Source of the DNA: Oscillospiraceae bacterium
Lineage (GTDB): Bacteria; Bacillota; Clostridia; Oscillospirales; Acutalibacteraceae
Length of the DNA stretch: 47,361 nt
Direction: 5' to 3'
Assembly: GCA_015066095.1 (NCBI GenBank)
Contig: SVPC01000012.1
Location: 1 to 47,361, forward strand
Under the pieces are notes generated by a model. It saw nothing but the letters and a program-made list of their open reading frames with translations. It was not told the DNA's origin and did no database searches. How positions within the stretch are numbered: the first letter of the stretch is position 1; the number at the start of each line of letters is the position of its first letter. Positions 1-7,670 of the stretch are shown in pieces. Made by a program: the position numbers and the translations under genes.

Positions 1-110
1 TGTGGCTATACATTTGCCCGATGTGCCACGAAAAGCGGCTTGAGCGGTGGGAGCAATCCCACGCCTAGATAGATGACCGTCCACGACAGAACTCGGCTTA
101 TCGACCGACT
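1..110 (+). ncRNA. rnpB: RNase P RNA, 3' part only
   Basis: This is the 3' end of the catalytic RNA of ribonuclease P, which trims tRNA 5' leaders. The stretch around 70-105 carries the family's nearly invariant end: AGATAGATGACCGTCCACGA, then ACAGAACTCGGCTTATCG. The 5' part lies outside the window. A terminator follows at once. The last base is approximate. Confidence 0.9.
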
Positions 111-112
111 CA

Positions 113-142
113 AAAAACTCGTTCCTTTTGGAACGAGTTTTT
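113..142 (+). terminator. Rho-independent terminator of rnpB
   Basis: A perfect stem (AAAAACTCGTTCC at 113-125 with its complement at 130-142) closes a tetraloop, and its 3' arm ends in a T run. Bases 143-245 after it are AT-rich and I see no gene there. Confidence 0.9.
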
Positions 143-245
143 TATTCAATAGATTTAAATTTTTGATAGGTTTAAATAACACAAAAAGATGTTTGATTTG
201 CACATTTATATATGTTAATTATAATTATATAATTATTATAATACC

Positions 246-274
246 TTGACTTTTAACGTTTGTATTATTACAAT
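246..274 (+). promoter_or_regulatory. Sigma-A promoter for the GH3 gene
   Basis: TTGACT at 246-251 and TACAAT at 269-274 are separated by 17 bases. This gives a 5' leader of about 45 bases before the ATG at 327. Confidence 0.55.
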
Positions 275-326
275 AAAATTGTTACTAATTGGTAGACTAT
301 TTACTCTAATTACAGGAGGAATTGTA

Positions 327-2363
327 ATGAAGAATAATATCTCTGATTATTCAAAAAAAATTAAAGAAGTCGTTTCTAAGTTGACTTTGGAGGAAAAAGC
401 TACATTACTTGTTGGCGCGGATACAATGGAAACCGCAACAATCAAGCGTTTGGGAATAAAGCCTGTACAGTTTTGCGACGGACCGCACGGTGTAAGAGTG
501 GGCGGTCAGCGAATTGGCGCCGTTTCTTTTCCTTCGCTTAGCACTTTGGGTGCTACATGGAATGAAGAGATGGGTTATAAAATGGGCACGGCTTTGGCAA
601 ACGAGTGTATGCGTTTTGGCAAGGATATGCTTTTGGGCCCCGGTCTTAATATGAAGAGAATTGACCTATGTGGCAGAAATTTTGAATATATTTCTGAAGA
701 CCCGATACATACAGGTGTTCTCGGTTCGGCTTACATAAACGGTCTGCAAGATAACGGCATAGGTGCTTGTCCAAAGCATTATGCAGTAAATAATCAGGAA
801 ACCGATAGACTTCACATTAGCTCGGAAGTTGATGAACGCACAATGCGTGAAATTTATCTCAAAGCCTTTCAGTATGTTGTTAAGCACTCCTCCCCTGCAT
901 CTATAATGTGTGCAGTAAATAAGGTTAATTCTGTTCTTTGCAGTGAAAATAAAAAGCTCTATGATATTCTTAAAGATGAATGGGGATACGAAGGCTTCGT
1001 TATGTCTGACTGGGGTTGTTGTAAGGATGCAGTAAAGTCGGTTAAAGCAGGTTTAGACCTTGCAATGCCTGAAAACCCCGATTTTGTTCCGCGACTTTTA
1101 GAAGGTGTTGCAAACGGCGAAGTTACAGAAAAACAAATTGATGATGCGGTTGAACGCTTTCTCACCTTTGTCTTGAATGTACAAAAGAAAGAGCCCACGC
1201 TTACTTCTGAAGATTGTCATAATATATGCCGCGAGATTAACGAAGAAGCAATTGTTCTTTTAAAGAATGAAAACGATTTATTACCTATAACAAAAGAAAA
1301 ATATAAGCGTATCGCTGTTGTAGGTGAGTTTGCTGAAAAACCTGTAATCAGCGGTTTTGGCAGTGCGTGTGTATATCCGGATGAAGACAAAATCGAAAGT
1401 CCGCTTAAGTATATTAAAGATTATTGCGGGGACGATATCGAGGTTGTTTATGTTCCGTTATATTCTACCGATGAATATCCCAAAAAATCGCAACTTAACG
1501 CTATGGAAGCAATGGAAACATTTGAAAGTGTCGATTTGGTGGTTATGTTTGTCGGTCGCGAAAAATCAATCGAAACCGAGGCTAGCGACAGAGTAACCTC
1601 TCATCTCAACCCCTTATTCGAATTTTTAATCAAGCGAATTTATCCGAGAAATCAGAACATTGTTTTGGTGGCGCAATCGGGCGGTGCCTTTATGCATCTT
1701 TCATGGGATCATAAAATCAAATCAATTGTTCAGATGTGGTTAGGTGGTGAAGCCGCTGGTTCTGCTATTGCAAATGTGCTTTTTGGTAAGGTTAATCCGT
1801 CGGGTAAACTTTCCGAAACATTCCCCTTGAAAACCAGAACCGATATAGATTATCCGGGTGATGGATATAAAGTGTGCTATGATGAAAAGTGGCGTATAGG
1901 TTACCGCTATTATGACCTGCATCCCGATGAAATTTGGTTCCCGTTTGGATATGGTCTTTCCTATACAAAATTTGAATATAGTAATCTTTCTATTAAAAAT
2001 ACCGAAAACGGTTTTTCAGTAGAGTGTACTGTTAAAAATATCGGCGACACAGCCGGTAAGGAAGCAGTTCAGGTATATTTCTCTGACCGTGTTGCAACGG
2101 TTTCACGCCCGACCAAGGAACTTGTGGCATTTAAGAAGACAAAATTACTTGAGCCACAGGAAGAAACTACTGTTATATTTGATATTTCCAATGACGATTT
2201 GGCTTACTTTAATACAGCATTAAACAAATGGATAACCGAACCTGGCACTTACGATATTTTGGTTGGTTCTTCATCGCGCGATATTCACTTAAAAGGCGAA
2301 TATGTATATGACACAGAATGTGAATATACATTATCTTATAATGCCGAGCAAATGATGGGTTAA
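327..2363 (+). CDS. Glycoside hydrolase family 3 beta-glucosidase-type enzyme
   Basis: A 678-residue retaining glycosidase of family GH3, probably removing terminal beta-glucosyl or xylosyl units from oligosaccharides in the cytoplasm, since no signal peptide is visible. The N-terminal TIM barrel carries CPKHYAVNNQE, and GFVMSDWG holds the nucleophile Asp at about residue 228. The alpha/beta sandwich domain follows, and the C-terminal 130 residues look like the fibronectin-III-like domain (GYGLSYTKFEYSNL onward). The ATG at 327 is chosen because AGGAGG lies at 314-319; an in-frame TTG at 246 is part of the promoter and has no ribosome site. The gene stands alone between its promoter and a shared terminator. 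Exact substrate cannot be read from sequence. Confidence 0.92.
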   Translation: MKNNISDYSKKIKEVVSKLTLEEKATLLVGADTMETATIKRLGIKPVQFCDGPHGVRVGGQRIGAVSFPSLSTLGATWNEEMGYKMGTALANECMRFGKDMLLGPGLNMKRIDLCGRNFEYISEDPIHTGVLGSAYINGLQDNGIGACPKHYAVNNQETDRLHISSEVDERTMREIYLKAFQYVVKHSSPASIMCAVNKVNSVLCSENKKLYDILKDEWGYEGFVMSDWGCCKDAVKSVKAGLDLAMPENPDFVPRLLEGVANGEVTEKQIDDAVERFLTFVLNVQKKEPTLTSEDCHNICREINEEAIVLLKNENDLLPITKEKYKRIAVVGEFAEKPVISGFGSACVYPDEDKIESPLKYIKDYCGDDIEVVYVPLYSTDEYPKKSQLNAMEAMETFESVDLVVMFVGREKSIETEASDRVTSHLNPLFEFLIKRIYPRNQNIVLVAQSGGAFMHLSWDHKIKSIVQMWLGGEAAGSAIANVLFGKVNPSGKLSETFPLKTRTDIDYPGDGYKVCYDEKWRIGYRYYDLHPDEIWFPFGYGLSYTKFEYSNLSIKNTENGFSVECTVKNIGDTAGKEAVQVYFSDRVATVSRPTKELVAFKKTKLLEPQEETTVIFDISNDDLAYFNTALNKWITEPGTYDILVGSSSRDIHLKGEYVYDTECEYTLSYNAEQMMG

Positions 2364-2404
2364 TCTGTTTAAACATTTAATATCAATTTCACATTTTAAA
2401 AATC

Positions 2405-2428
2405 AAACCCCGCCTTTCGGCGGGGTTT
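2405..2428. terminator. Bidirectional terminator between GH3 gene and prfC
   Basis: AAACCCCGCC at 2405-2414 pairs with 2419-2428 around a TTTC loop, with A and T runs on both sides. It can serve both converging genes. Confidence 0.9.
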
Positions 2429-2444
2429 TGGTTAGTGTAAATTA

Positions 2445-4034
2445 TTACTTATTAAAATCTTCTAAAATTAGTCCTTCGTTTTTATCGAGTGCCCAGTTAA
2501 TATTCCATTCGCTTGTGAAGATAAGGATGTTATTGCCCTTGAAGTCCTGTACCCATTTGGTGTCGGAGGTGAGGTTGAGTCTTTTAATGTCGATATCCTT
2601 ATTCTTAACCCAACGGATATATGAATATGGCAAATCATTACGGATGATATCAACACCATACTCGTTTTTAAGGCGATGTTCAAGCACTTCAAATTGAAGC
2701 ACACCAACAACACCTACAATAACACGTTCCATACCGGTATTTGGCTCGTGGAAAATCTGAATAGCACCTTCCTGGGCAATCTGTTCAACACCTTTTACAA
2801 ACTGTTTACGCTTTAATGAGTCTTTTTGCTCTATCATAGAAAAATGTTCGGGTGCGAAGGTGGGGATACCTTCAAATTTTACCTTATTTTTTGCTGAGCA
2901 AACAGTATCACCGATAGAGTAAATACCGGGGTCAAACACACCAATAATGTCGCCGGCGTAGGCTTCGTTTATAATTTGTCTTTCTTCTGCCATCATTTGC
3001 TGTGGTTGTGAAAGACGCACGGTTTTGCCCTGCTGTACATGGAAATAATCGGCGCCACGCTCAAACTTACCTGAGCATATACGGAAAAAGGTTATACGGT
3101 CACGGTGGTTTTTGTTCATATTTGCTTGAATCTTAAAGGCAAACGCCGAAAAGTTTTCATCAAAAGGTGAAACTTCCTGTTCGCTTGAAAGTCGCGGTAG
3201 GGGAGCAGTGGTCATTTTTAGGAAGTTTTCAAGGAAAGGCTCAATGCCAAAGTTAGTAAGCGCCGAGCCAAAGAAAACGGGGGTAAGTTCACCCTTTTGC
3301 ACTTTATCAAGGTCAAATTCGAAACTTGCTCCGTCTAAGAGTTCAATTTGGTCAACAAGTTCAGCACGTTGATATTGGCCTATAAGTTCATCCAATTTTT
3401 CTATATCGGTAATATCGCAAGGGGTGGGTTTAATTTTTTCTTGACCGCGGTGTCGTTCTGAAAATGATAAAATTTCACGCTTGTCACGGTCAAAAACACC
3501 TTTAAAACTCACACCGCAACCGATGGGCCAGTTTACCGGATATGTTCCGATACCGAATTCTTTTTCCAACTGGTCCAAAAGTTCAAACGGGTCACGTGCT
3601 TCGCGGTCGAGCTTATTAATAAATGTAAAAATCGGAATATGGCGCATAGCGCAAACCTTAAATAGTTTACGGGTTTGTGCTTCTATACCCTTTGCCGCAT
3701 CAATAACCATCACTACGCTGTCGGCTGCCATAAGGGTACGGTAGGTGTCTTCCGAGAAGTCCTGGTGTCCGGGGGTGTCAAGTATGTTTATGCAGTAGCC
3801 ATCATATTCAAACTGCATTACTGATGAGGTGATAGAAATACCGCGTTGCTTTTCAAGTTCCATCCAGTCACTTACTGCATGACGGGCGGTTGCTTTGCCC
3901 TTTACCGAACCTGCGGTTTGAATTGCACCGCCGTAAAGCAAAAACTTTTCGGTCAAGGTTGTTTTACCGGCGTCAGGGTGGGAAATAATAGCAAACGTTC
4001 TTCTTCGGCTTACTTCTTTTTGTAATTCGGTCAC
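2445..4034 (-). CDS. prfC: Peptide chain release factor 3
   Basis: RF3 is a translational GTPase that recycles release factors 1 and 2 from the ribosome after termination. The 529-residue length is normal. The G domain opens the protein with P-loop HPDAGKTT, followed by switch II DTPGHQDFSED and NKLD; the beta-barrel domain and the RF3 C-terminal domain follow. The start is a GTG at 4034, fixed by AAGGAGAA about five bases upstream. A promoter lies directly ahead of it on this strand and no partner gene is cotranscribed. Confidence 0.96.
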   Translation of the reverse strand: MTELQKEVSRRRTFAIISHPDAGKTTLTEKFLLYGGAIQTAGSVKGKATARHAVSDWMELEKQRGISITSSVMQFEYDGYCINILDTPGHQDFSEDTYRTLMAADSVVMVIDAAKGIEAQTRKLFKVCAMRHIPIFTFINKLDREARDPFELLDQLEKEFGIGTYPVNWPIGCGVSFKGVFDRDKREILSFSERHRGQEKIKPTPCDITDIEKLDELIGQYQRAELVDQIELLDGASFEFDLDKVQKGELTPVFFGSALTNFGIEPFLENFLKMTTAPLPRLSSEQEVSPFDENFSAFAFKIQANMNKNHRDRITFFRICSGKFERGADYFHVQQGKTVRLSQPQQMMAEERQIINEAYAGDIIGVFDPGIYSIGDTVCSAKNKVKFEGIPTFAPEHFSMIEQKDSLKRKQFVKGVEQIAQEGAIQIFHEPNTGMERVIVGVVGVLQFEVLEHRLKNEYGVDIIRNDLPYSYIRWVKNKDIDIKRLNLTSDTKWVQDFKGNNILIFTSEWNINWALDKNEGLILEDFNK

Positions 4035-4067
4035 AAAAATTCTCCTTGATAATTATTCAACTAAAAT

Positions 4068-4096
4068 ATATTACCACAACAATTTATATTTAGCAA
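4068..4096 (-). promoter_or_regulatory. Sigma-A promoter of prfC
   Basis: On the minus strand, TTGCTA (4091-4096) and TAATAT (4068-4073) are 17 bases apart, just ahead of the prfC ribosome site. Confidence 0.55.
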
Positions 4097-4135
4097 TAAA
4101 AATTTGAAAAACCGCATAAAATCAACAAAAAATGC

Positions 4136-4164
4136 TTGACTATTGACTTTTTTTATGCTATAAT
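4136..4164 (+). promoter_or_regulatory. Strong extended -10 promoter of the rpmG-secE-nusG-rplKA operon
   Basis: TTGACT (4136-4141), a 17-base spacer and TATAAT (4159-4164) preceded by TGC form a near-consensus sigma-A promoter, as expected for ribosomal protein genes. Confidence 0.85.
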
Positions 4165-4171
4165 GCTTTTA

Positions 4172-4359
4172 CCTCGCAAAGGGTTCTTTTTTTTTGCAAT
4201 AAGAACTCTTATGTCAAGGGCGCAAGATGTCGCGACGTGCTTTTCATTGCACCGCAAAATGTGGTGGAATGAGCGGTGTTTGAGCTTTTGACCGAGGGAG
4301 GCGTTTACTTTTACAAGAGTAAAAGCGAAAAATATTTCCGTAAAGCGGGAGGTGCCGTT
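4172..4359 (+). promoter_or_regulatory. Long structured leader upstream of rpmG, class unknown
   Basis: About 190 bases separate the promoter from rpmG. They contain several possible hairpins: GGTTCTT/AAGAACT near 4180-4210, CACCGC (4250-4255) with GCGGTG (4273-4278), and CTTTTA/TAAAAG around 4309-4326. I recognise no known riboswitch or ribosomal-protein leader class. No convincing leader peptide or terminator was seen. Confidence 0.35.
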
Positions 4360-4509
4360 ATGAGAGTTAAAATCACACTCGCTTGCACAGAATGCAAGCA
4401 ACGCAACTACAACACTATGAAAAACAAGAAGAATGACCCTGACAGACTCGAAATGAACAAGTATTGTAGATTCTGTAAGAAGCACACCCTACACAAGGAA
4501 ACAAAGTAG
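4360..4509 (+). CDS. rpmG: 50S ribosomal protein L33
   Basis: A 49-residue ribosomal protein of the large subunit. It is the zinc-binding form, with CTEC near the N-terminus and CRFC near the C-terminus supplying four cysteines. The ATG at 4360 follows GGGAGG at 4347-4352. The gene is first in the operon and secE follows after 13 bases, the usual rpmG-secE-nusG order. Zinc-binding L33 forms are often paired in Bacillota with a cysteine-free paralogue made under zinc limitation; none is in this window. Confidence 0.95.
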   Translation: MRVKITLACTECKQRNYNTMKNKKNDPDRLEMNKYCRFCKKHTLHKETK

Positions 4510-4522
4510 GGAGGAGAAAAGA

Positions 4523-5203
4523 ATGAAAACTTTAAATAAAATTTCTCAAATTTTAAGCGTTGTTTTCGGTCTTGGCTCACTTGTGTTATTCTTCGTCCCC
4601 TTTGCCAATGTTACGGTATCAGGAACCGGCGAACCCATTTCAATTGTTGGCGCTTCGTTGGCTTTTGGTACAAGCGTAGCCGATTCGGCGTATGATTTAA
4701 CAGTATCTTCACACATTCTCTTTGTGTTTATTGTTTCAATCATTGCCGCTTTGATGAGCGTTTTCGCTTATAAGGCAAAAGGTCTTCGTTACAGCACATC
4801 TTTGTTTGCTTTAATCTCTGCAGTTTATATGTGGGTTATCGCATTATGTGAAGATGGCAGATTCGTTGATACACAAGCAATCTCTGGTGCTACTGCAGTT
4901 GAGCACGTAAGTGTTATCTACATAGCTATTGCTATGACAACCTTTGTAGTATTTGCTATTGCTTATCTTTTCATCGACGATTATATTGAAGCTAAAGCTT
5001 CCAAGGAAAAGAAAACAATTTGCCAGAGAGTAGTTCTTTTCTTCAGAGATAATAAGAGCGAAATCAAAAAGATTTCTTGGCCTGGTCTTCGCGAAGTTAT
5101 TAAAAACACAATAACCGTTATTGTTATTTGTTTAATAATCGGCGCTTTAATTTGGCTTATAGACGGTGGTCTTGGCGCATTATTAAAGTTGATTTTAGGC
5201 TAA
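4523..5203 (+). CDS. secE: SecE translocase subunit with a long N-terminal membrane extension
   Basis: The last 60 residues are a typical small SecE: an amphipathic helix with EIKKISWPG, then one membrane span (ITVIVICLIIGALIWLI). SecE clamps the SecYEG protein-export channel. Ordinary Gram-positive SecE has about 60-80 residues; this one has 226. The extra N-terminal 165 residues hold four predicted membrane spans, roughly residues 10-32, 62-85, 89-110 and 129-152, which I cannot assign to a family. It is one uninterrupted frame with its own GGAGG (4511-4515) ahead of the ATG, followed by nusG, so position supports the secE call. A sequencing-error fusion is unlikely because only one ribosome site is visible. 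Confidence 0.88.
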   Translation: MKTLNKISQILSVVFGLGSLVLFFVPFANVTVSGTGEPISIVGASLAFGTSVADSAYDLTVSSHILFVFIVSIIAALMSVFAYKAKGLRYSTSLFALISAVYMWVIALCEDGRFVDTQAISGATAVEHVSVIYIAIAMTTFVVFAIAYLFIDDYIEAKASKEKKTICQRVVLFFRDNKSEIKKISWPGLREVIKNTITVIVICLIIGALIWLIDGGLGALLKLILG

Positions 5204-5218
5204 GATACGGAGGTAACT

Positions 5219-5749
5219 ATGGCTGAAACACAAGAAGCAAGATGGTATGTCGTTCATACTTATTCAGGATATGAAAATAAAGTAGCAACCGACTTGGCAA
5301 CTATGGTTGAAAGCCGCGGTATGCAAGATTTGATACACGATATCAAAATCCCTACCGAGATTGTTACTGAAATTAAGGATGATAAAAAGCGCGAGATTGA
5401 GCGCAAAATCTTCCCCGGTTATGTCCTTATTAAGATGATAGTTACCGATGACAGTTGGTATGTTGTAAGAAACATACGCGGTTGCACAGGTTTTGTTGGT
5501 CCGGCTTCTAAACCGGTTCCGCTGACTGACGCAGAAGTTGCCGCACTCGGCGTAGAAAAGCACAGCGTTGAAGTGGGCTATAAGGAAGGCGATAATGTTA
5601 AAATTATCAGCGGTCCTTTGGAGGGATACTCAGGTACTGTTAAAACAGTTGATACTGAAAATAACAATGTATGCGTAGTTCTCTCTATGTTCGGTAGAGA
5701 AACACCGGTTGAATTAGAACTTGACCAAATTTCTATCGAAGAAAATTAA
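5219..5749 (+). CDS. nusG: Transcription termination/antitermination factor NusG
   Basis: NusG binds RNA polymerase and couples it to the ribosome or to Rho. The 176 residues show the NGN domain (ARWYVVHTYSGYENKVATDL at the start, FPGYVLIKM in the middle) and a C-terminal KOW domain (GDNVKIISGPLEGYSGTV). Length is normal. It follows secE by 15 bases behind CGGAGG. Confidence 0.97.
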   Translation: MAETQEARWYVVHTYSGYENKVATDLATMVESRGMQDLIHDIKIPTEIVTEIKDDKKREIERKIFPGYVLIKMIVTDDSWYVVRNIRGCTGFVGPASKPVPLTDAEVAALGVEKHSVEVGYKEGDNVKIISGPLEGYSGTVKTVDTENNNVCVVLSMFGRETPVELELDQISIEEN

Positions 5750-5796
5750 TTCACAAAAGCAATTGGTTCCGACACAAATATAAATATTATGTGTCA

Positions 5797-5855
5797 CGGT
5801 GGGAGGGACGGAATATGACCGTTCCGCCAAGTGTTGTAAAAACACTGTTACCACG
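5797..5855 (+). promoter_or_regulatory. Candidate L1-binding leader upstream of rplK
   Basis: GGTGGGAGG at 5798-5806 matches the conserved 5' strand of the L1-binding stalk of 23S rRNA, and TTACCACG (5848-5855) resembles its 3' strand. GTGG (5799-5802) can pair with CCAC (5851-5854), enclosing two hairpins: GGGACGG/CCGTTCC (5805-5811 with 5819-5825) and AGTGTT/AACACT (5830-5835 with 5841-5846). L1 is known to repress its own operon by binding such rRNA mimics. The assignment rests on motif and position only. Confidence 0.6.
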
Positions 5856-5876
5856 AATAATGGAGGTGCAAATAAA

Positions 5877-6302
5877 ATGGCTCAAAAAATTTCTGGTTAC
5901 ATTAAATTGCAAATCCCTGCAGGTAAAGCTACACCAGCTCCCCCTGTAGGTCCGGCTCTCGGTCAACATGGTGTTAACATCATGGCGTTTACTAAAGAGT
6001 TCAATGAAAGAACAAAGAATGATGTAGGTCTTATTATTCCTGTAATCATAACTGTTTACGCTGACCGCTCTTTCAGTTTCGTTACTAAAACACCGCCTGC
6101 AGCTGTTCTTATTAAGAAGGCTTGCGGCATTGAAACTGCATCAGGCACACCTAACAAAACTAAGGTTGCCAAAATCACAAGAGAGCAAATTCAGAAAATC
6201 GCTGAAACCAAAATGCCCGATTTAAATGCTGCAAGTATTGAAGCTGCTATGAGTATGATAGCAGGTACAGCACGCAGTATGGGTGTTGAAGTAGTAGATT
6301 AA
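5877..6302 (+). CDS. rplK: 50S ribosomal protein L11
   Basis: L11 forms the base of the GTPase-associated stalk on the large subunit. The 141 residues begin [16 protein letters not shown] and contain the typical [19 protein letters not shown]; the C-terminal RNA-binding domain ends in [10 protein letters not shown]. The ATG at 5877 is chosen because GGAGGTG lies at 5862-5868 and because the upstream in-frame codons overlap the candidate RNA leader. The gap from nusG is 127 bases, longer than other gaps in the operon. Confidence 0.97.
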   Translation: MAQKISGYIKLQIPAGKATPAPPVGPALGQHGVNIMAFTKEFNERTKNDVGLIIPVIITVYADRSFSFVTKTPPAAVLIKKACGIETASGTPNKTKVAKITREQIQKIAETKMPDLNAASIEAAMSMIAGTARSMGVEVVD

Positions 6303-6312
6303 GTTCTCTCGC

Positions 6313-6338
6313 GTGGGAGGAGAATTCCGATTAACCAC
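6313..6338 (+). promoter_or_regulatory. Second candidate L1-binding site, between rplK and rplA
   Basis: GTGGGAGGA at 6313-6321 with TAACCAC at 6332-6338 repeats the motif seen upstream of rplK. GTGG pairs with CCAC and GGA with TCC around a GAAT loop. It lies directly ahead of the rplA ribosome site, where a bound L1 would block translation. Confidence 0.6.
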
Positions 6339-6351
6339 TTGGAGGTAAAAA

Positions 6352-7047
6352 ATGAAACACGGTAAAAAGTATAATGAAAGCGCAAAGCTTATCGAAACAG
6401 GTAAGTTTTACGATGTTAACGAAGCAGTAGAACTTGCTGTAAAGACAGGTACTGCAAAATTTGATGAAACAGTTGAAATTCATGTTCGCTTGGGTGTTGA
6501 CTCTCGCCACGCTGACCAACAGGTTCGCGGTGCTGTTGTTCTTCCCAACGGTACAGGTAAAACTGTTCGTATCCTTGTTATCGCTAAAGGTGACAAGGCT
6601 GATGCAGCTCAGGCTGCAGGTGCTGACTATGTTGGCGCAGAAGAAATGATTGCTAAAATCCAGAATGAAAACTGGTTGGATTTTGACGTTGTTATCGCAA
6701 CACCTGATATGATGGGTCTTGTTGGTCGTCTTGGTAAGGTTTTAGGTCCGCGTGGTCTTATGCCTACACCTAAGGCTGGTACTGTTACTCCCGACGTTGC
6801 TCGTGCAGTAGCAGAAGCAAAGGCTGGTAAGATTGAATATCGTCTTGACAAAACCAACATCATTCACTGCCCCATCGGTAAGGTTTCCTTTGGCTCAGAA
6901 AAGCTTCAGGAAAACTTTGACACTCTTATGGGTGCTATCATCAAAGCTAAACCTGCTGCTACAAAGGGTCAATATGTTAAGTCCTGCGTTCTCGCAACAA
7001 CAATGGGCCCCGGAATTAAGCTCAACGTAGCTAAATTCGGCAACTAA
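6352..7047 (+). CDS. rplA: 50S ribosomal protein L1
   Basis: L1 builds the mobile stalk that releases deacylated tRNA and is the usual translational repressor of its operon. The 231 residues include the L1 signature around [20 protein letters not shown]. The ATG at 6352 follows GGAGG at 6341-6345. The operon stops here at a terminator; rplJ and rplL, which often come next, are absent from this place. Confidence 0.97.
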   Translation: MKHGKKYNESAKLIETGKFYDVNEAVELAVKTGTAKFDETVEIHVRLGVDSRHADQQVRGAVVLPNGTGKTVRILVIAKGDKADAAQAAGADYVGAEEMIAKIQNENWLDFDVVIATPDMMGLVGRLGKVLGPRGLMPTPKAGTVTPDVARAVAEAKAGKIEYRLDKTNIIHCPIGKVSFGSEKLQENFDTLMGAIIKAKPAATKGQYVKSCVLATTMGPGIKLNVAKFGN

Positions 7048-7058
7048 TAAATCTTAAA

Positions 7059-7088
7059 GAGCATTGCAAATTGCAATGCTCTTTTTTT
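7059..7088 (+). terminator. Terminator after rplA
   Basis: AGAGCATTGC and GCAATGCTCT form a hairpin followed by a long T run. Confidence 0.85.
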
Positions 7089-7090
7089 TG

Positions 7091-7119
7091 TTGAAAAATT
7101 TCCAAAAATATGTTATAAT
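7091..7119 (+). promoter_or_regulatory. Promoter of the lipoprotein gene
   Basis: TTGAAA (7091-7096) and TATAAT (7114-7119) with a 17-base spacer and an extended -10 TGT. It overlaps the end of the rplA terminator. Confidence 0.75.
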
Positions 7120-7148
7120 ATAAAAAACGATGAAAAGAGGTTTTTTAT

Positions 7149-7619
7149 ATGAAGGTTAAAGAGTTAATATCCCTTATGTTGGTTTTTGTATTGGCTTTAA
7201 CGATGACGTTTACTCTTAGTGGTTGCAAAACTAATAATGATTTAACAATTGATAGTTATCGTTTTGGAAAAAACGGGGAAGATGATATTATCATAATAAA
7301 ATTCCATTTTAAAAATAATACCGGATATGAAACCTCTATGGATGATGAGTACATAATAAGTTTGTATCAAAATAATGTGGCATTAGATGAATACGACTAT
7401 GGATATTTTGCTGATTCCGAAGATTCCCAAACTGATGAAGATAATCTTGACTTGGAATATAATGAAGATAGTCGTTATAAGTATATCAGAGACGGCGGCG
7501 AGTATTACCCCGAAATGGCATTTTATCTTGAAGATAATGTATCAGAGATAGAAGTGGTTATAGAACCTTTTGCATCATTATTGAGTAAAGAAAGAACAGA
7601 AATAATAAAATTGAAGTAA
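7149..7619 (+). CDS. Small acidic lipoprotein, function unknown
   Basis: A 156-residue predicted lipoprotein. A basic start, a hydrophobic stretch and the lipobox LSGC at about residues 23-26 mark it for lipidation and anchoring to the outer face of the membrane. The mature part is very acidic (a run rich in Asp/Glu around residues 95-115) with mixed beta-type sequence. I recognise no family; telomeric-repeat-like and DUF-type lipoproteins of this size are common in Clostridia. It is a single-gene unit with its own promoter and terminator, and AAAAGAGG supplies the ribosome site. Confidence 0.75.
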   Translation: MKVKELISLMLVFVLALTMTFTLSGCKTNNDLTIDSYRFGKNGEDDIIIIKFHFKNNTGYETSMDDEYIISLYQNNVALDEYDYGYFADSEDSQTDEDNLDLEYNEDSRYKYIRDGGEYYPEMAFYLEDNVSEIEVVIEPFASLLSKERTEIIKLK

Positions 7620-7630
7620 AGGAAAGCATA

Positions 7631-7663
7631 AAAGCGGTAGAAGTTTTTGACTTCTACCGCTTT
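7631..7663. terminator. Bidirectional terminator between lipoprotein gene and aspS
   Basis: AAAGCGGTAGAAG (7631-7643) pairs perfectly with 7651-7663, followed by T-rich sequence; it can also end the long minus-strand block. Confidence 0.88.
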
Positions 7664-7670
7664 TCTTTTA

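Noticed and set aside
6-203. Open frame on the minus strand over the first 200 bases
   Set aside because: It lies across the RNase P RNA and its terminator, which explain the sequence.
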